Shown here: piece by piece, positions 62,533 through 64,000 of the stretch | How the letters are laid out: each line of letters begins with the position of its first letter | Position numbering within the stretch: the first letter of the stretch is position 1 | Assembly (NCBI RefSeq): GCF_900141825.1 | Contig: NZ_FQYQ01000006.1 | Coordinates: 1-64,000 of the forward strand | DNA from: Pseudobutyrivibrio xylanivorans DSM 14809 | GTDB taxonomy: Bacteria; Bacillota; Clostridia; Lachnospirales; Lachnospiraceae | Direction of reading: 5' to 3' | Length of the DNA: 64,000 nt | The notes under the pieces: generated by a model | The model's database searches: none | Told to the model about the DNA's origin: nothing | What the model saw: the letters and a program-made list of their open reading frames with translations, nothing else | Position numbers and translations under genes: made by a program

Positions 62533-63228
62533 TTATACGGTTACAACCGTACCATTAAATTTGCCTGAAATAGCTTTTACTATTGAATCCTCTTCATTTA
62601 GAGAGAATACATACATTGGCATCTTCTGCTCCATTGCGATGATAGATGCTGTCATATCAACAACCTGAAGCTTCTGATCGATAACGTCCTGAATGCTAAT
62701 CTCATCATAACGCTTAGCATTAGGATTCTTAGCTGGATCGCTATCATAAACACCATCAATAGACTTAGCTAATAAAATGCAATCAGCTTCGATTTCAACC
62801 GCTCTAAGAACAGTAGGTGTATCTGTAGAGAAATATGGATGTCCTAAGCCACCTGCAAAAAATACAACCATTCCTCTCTCGAAATACTTGTTTGCTCTAT
62901 CCTTAGAATAAAGCTTTGAAACATTTCCACACTCAAATGGTGTGAGAACCTGAGTCTTCATACCAACAGTTCTGAAAATCTCAGAAACATAAATACAGTT
63001 CATAACTGTAGCAAGCATACCAATCTGATCTGCTTTTGTTCTGTCGATATTCTCTGAAGTACGTCCTCTCCAGAAATTTCCGCCGCCGATAACAACGCCA
63101 ACCTGAACGCCATCATCTACAAGCTTCTTAACCTGACGTGCTACCATTAAGCAGGTAGCTTCATCAAATCCAAAACCCTTGTCCCCAGAAAGTGCTTCTC
63201 CACTAAGCTTTAATACTACTCTTTTCAT
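62533..63228 (-). CDS. pyrH: UMP kinase
   Basis: 231 residues. KLSGEALSGDKGFGFD at the start, VVIGGGNFWRGRT and the GLGHPYFSTDT loop mark the amino-acid-kinase-fold UMP kinase. It makes UDP for nucleotide pools and is hexameric. It is followed by frr as in most bacteria. Confidence 0.97.
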   Translation of the reverse strand: MKRVVLKLSGEALSGDKGFGFDEATCLMVARQVKKLVDDGVQVGVVIGGGNFWRGRTSENIDRTKADQIGMLATVMNCIYVSEIFRTVGMKTQVLTPFECGNVSKLYSKDRANKYFERGMVVFFAGGLGHPYFSTDTPTVLRAVEIEADCILLAKSIDGVYDSDPAKNPNAKRYDEISIQDVIDQKLQVVDMTASIIAMEQKMPMYVFSLNEEDSIVKAISGKFNGTVVTV

Positions 63229-63269
63229 TTAAACTTATATTTCCTTTATATTATTTTTAGCGCCTGTGA

Positions 63270-63959
63270 TTAGATAGCAAAAACACTATTTACATCAACA
63301 TCTGAGTAGCTCTGTGAACAGAAGCCCTCGATAACAGCGCCATTATTAATCTGAACTGAACGAGACTTTATATTACCCATAACAACAGCTGATGTATCAA
63401 CAACAACTGGTCCGTTAACATCGATGTCACCCTTAACAGCACCAGCAATAACTGCTGAAGTAGCTGTAATATTTCCAATAATTACTGAACCAACGCCAAT
63501 TTTTGCTGTACCAGTAGTAACAACTTCACCTTCAATCTTTGCAGCGTCAGCAAAGAATTCTGCAGATGAAGAATTTCCTGTAACCTTACCAGCAATAACA
63601 AGCTTACCATTACATGTAACATCACCTACGATTTCACCCTGAACCTCGATAGAACCGATAGACTCAACGTTACCTGTAATCTTCATACCACCTGTAATAA
63701 CAGCATTTTCGTCTGAAGCTACATTCTTAGCCTCTGAACCATTTTCCATAACTCCCATTGTCTTTGATGCCTCCACTTTAGTATCTTTTTTTGTCTCAGA
63801 GAAGAATGATTTCTTCTCATTATACTGCTCCTGTACTGAAGCACTTTCTACTGCCTTTGTAGAAGGCTCATCTACCTTCTTAGAAACCTGTTCAAGAAGA
63901 CCATCAAGCTTTGTAAGCTCTGACTCTACATCAATATCACCATCGAGAGTGTTCACCAT
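63270..63959 (-). CDS. Bactofilin-like polymer-forming cytoskeletal protein, 5' end uncertain
   Basis: 229 residues if read from ATG at 63959. The C-terminal half (about 95-215) is a bactofilin beta-helix with repeated turns (GSIEVQGEIVGDVTCNG, KLVIAGKVTGN, DIDVNGPVVVDTSAVVMGNI). The first 90 residues are acidic and disordered. Bactofilins polymerise without nucleotide and organise the envelope. The frame stays open upstream to the window edge (GGEDTAAKEEV), and AGGAGG lies too close to this ATG, so either a GTG at 63956 is used or the protein starts outside the window. Confidence 0.8.
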   Translation of the reverse strand: MVNTLDGDIDVESELTKLDGLLEQVSKKVDEPSTKAVESASVQEQYNEKKSFFSETKKDTKVEASKTMGVMENGSEAKNVASDENAVITGGMKITGNVESIGSIEVQGEIVGDVTCNGKLVIAGKVTGNSSSAEFFADAAKIEGEVVTTGTAKIGVGSVIIGNITATSAVIAGAVKGDIDVNGPVVVDTSAVVMGNIKSRSVQINNGAVIEGFCSQSYSDVDVNSVFAI

Positions 63960-64000
63960 GACCTCCTCTTTAGCTGCAGTATCTTCGCCACCTGGAACCA

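Overview
The window reads as a chromosomal piece of a low-GC Gram-positive anaerobe of the Lachnospiraceae, most likely of the Butyrivibrio/Pseudobutyrivibrio kind. This is inferred from gene content (PolC-type polymerase, frr-uppS-cdsA-dxr-rseP-ispG-polC order, ylqG/ylqH-type genes, RNA-binding KhpA, TmcAL), strong AGGAGG ribosome binding sites, AT-rich spacers and overall protein flavour; no 16S gene is present to settle it. Almost everything lies on the minus strand; the exceptions are the LacI regulator scrR and tmcAL.

Bases 1-9160 are accessory. They hold the start of an IS110-family transposase with its non-coding end, then a fructan/sucrose locus: a membrane-anchored multidomain GH32 fructanase, a sucrose-type PTS IIBCA permease, a cytoplasmic sucrose-6-phosphate hydrolase (scrB) and a divergent LacI-type repressor (scrR). 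Three copies of a TGAAA-N4-TTTCA operator sit around the two divergent promoters. The likely flow is outside hydrolysis of fructan, PTS uptake with phosphorylation, and ScrB cleavage inside; no fructokinase is in the window.

Bases 9200-45700 are mostly housekeeping, in transcription order from right to left: infC-rpmI-rplT (with an attenuator leader and an ATT start codon), galE, tRNA-Glu, ackA (divergent from tmcAL), yceD-rpmF, plsX-acpP-rnc-smc-ftsY-ilvA, ylxM-ffh-rpsP-khpA, then an oligopeptide ABC transporter (oppABCDF) inserted into what is usually one continuous cluster, then rimM-trmD-rplS and lepB-rbgA-lepB-rnhB-ylqG-ylqH-yraN-DUF512-der-plsY-gpsA. Bases 45800-64000 carry a HAD phosphatase, ppk, ppx, pheA, a DUF5050-type protein, polC, ispG, rseP, dxr, cdsA, uppS, frr, pyrH and a bactofilin-like gene at the edge.

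The most interesting non-coding items are: (i) a family of three 86-87 nt imperfect palindromes (10238-10324, 37457-37542, 56976-57061), all in the same orientation, all between genes of minus-strand operons, with compensatory changes that keep the same stem-bulge architecture; (ii) a candidate small RNA of about 170 nt at 29114-29287 with its own promoter, four hairpins and a terminator; (iii) the IS110 non-coding end, where a bridge RNA is expected; and (iv) the infC leader. Novelty of any of these could not be tested here because no database search was possible.
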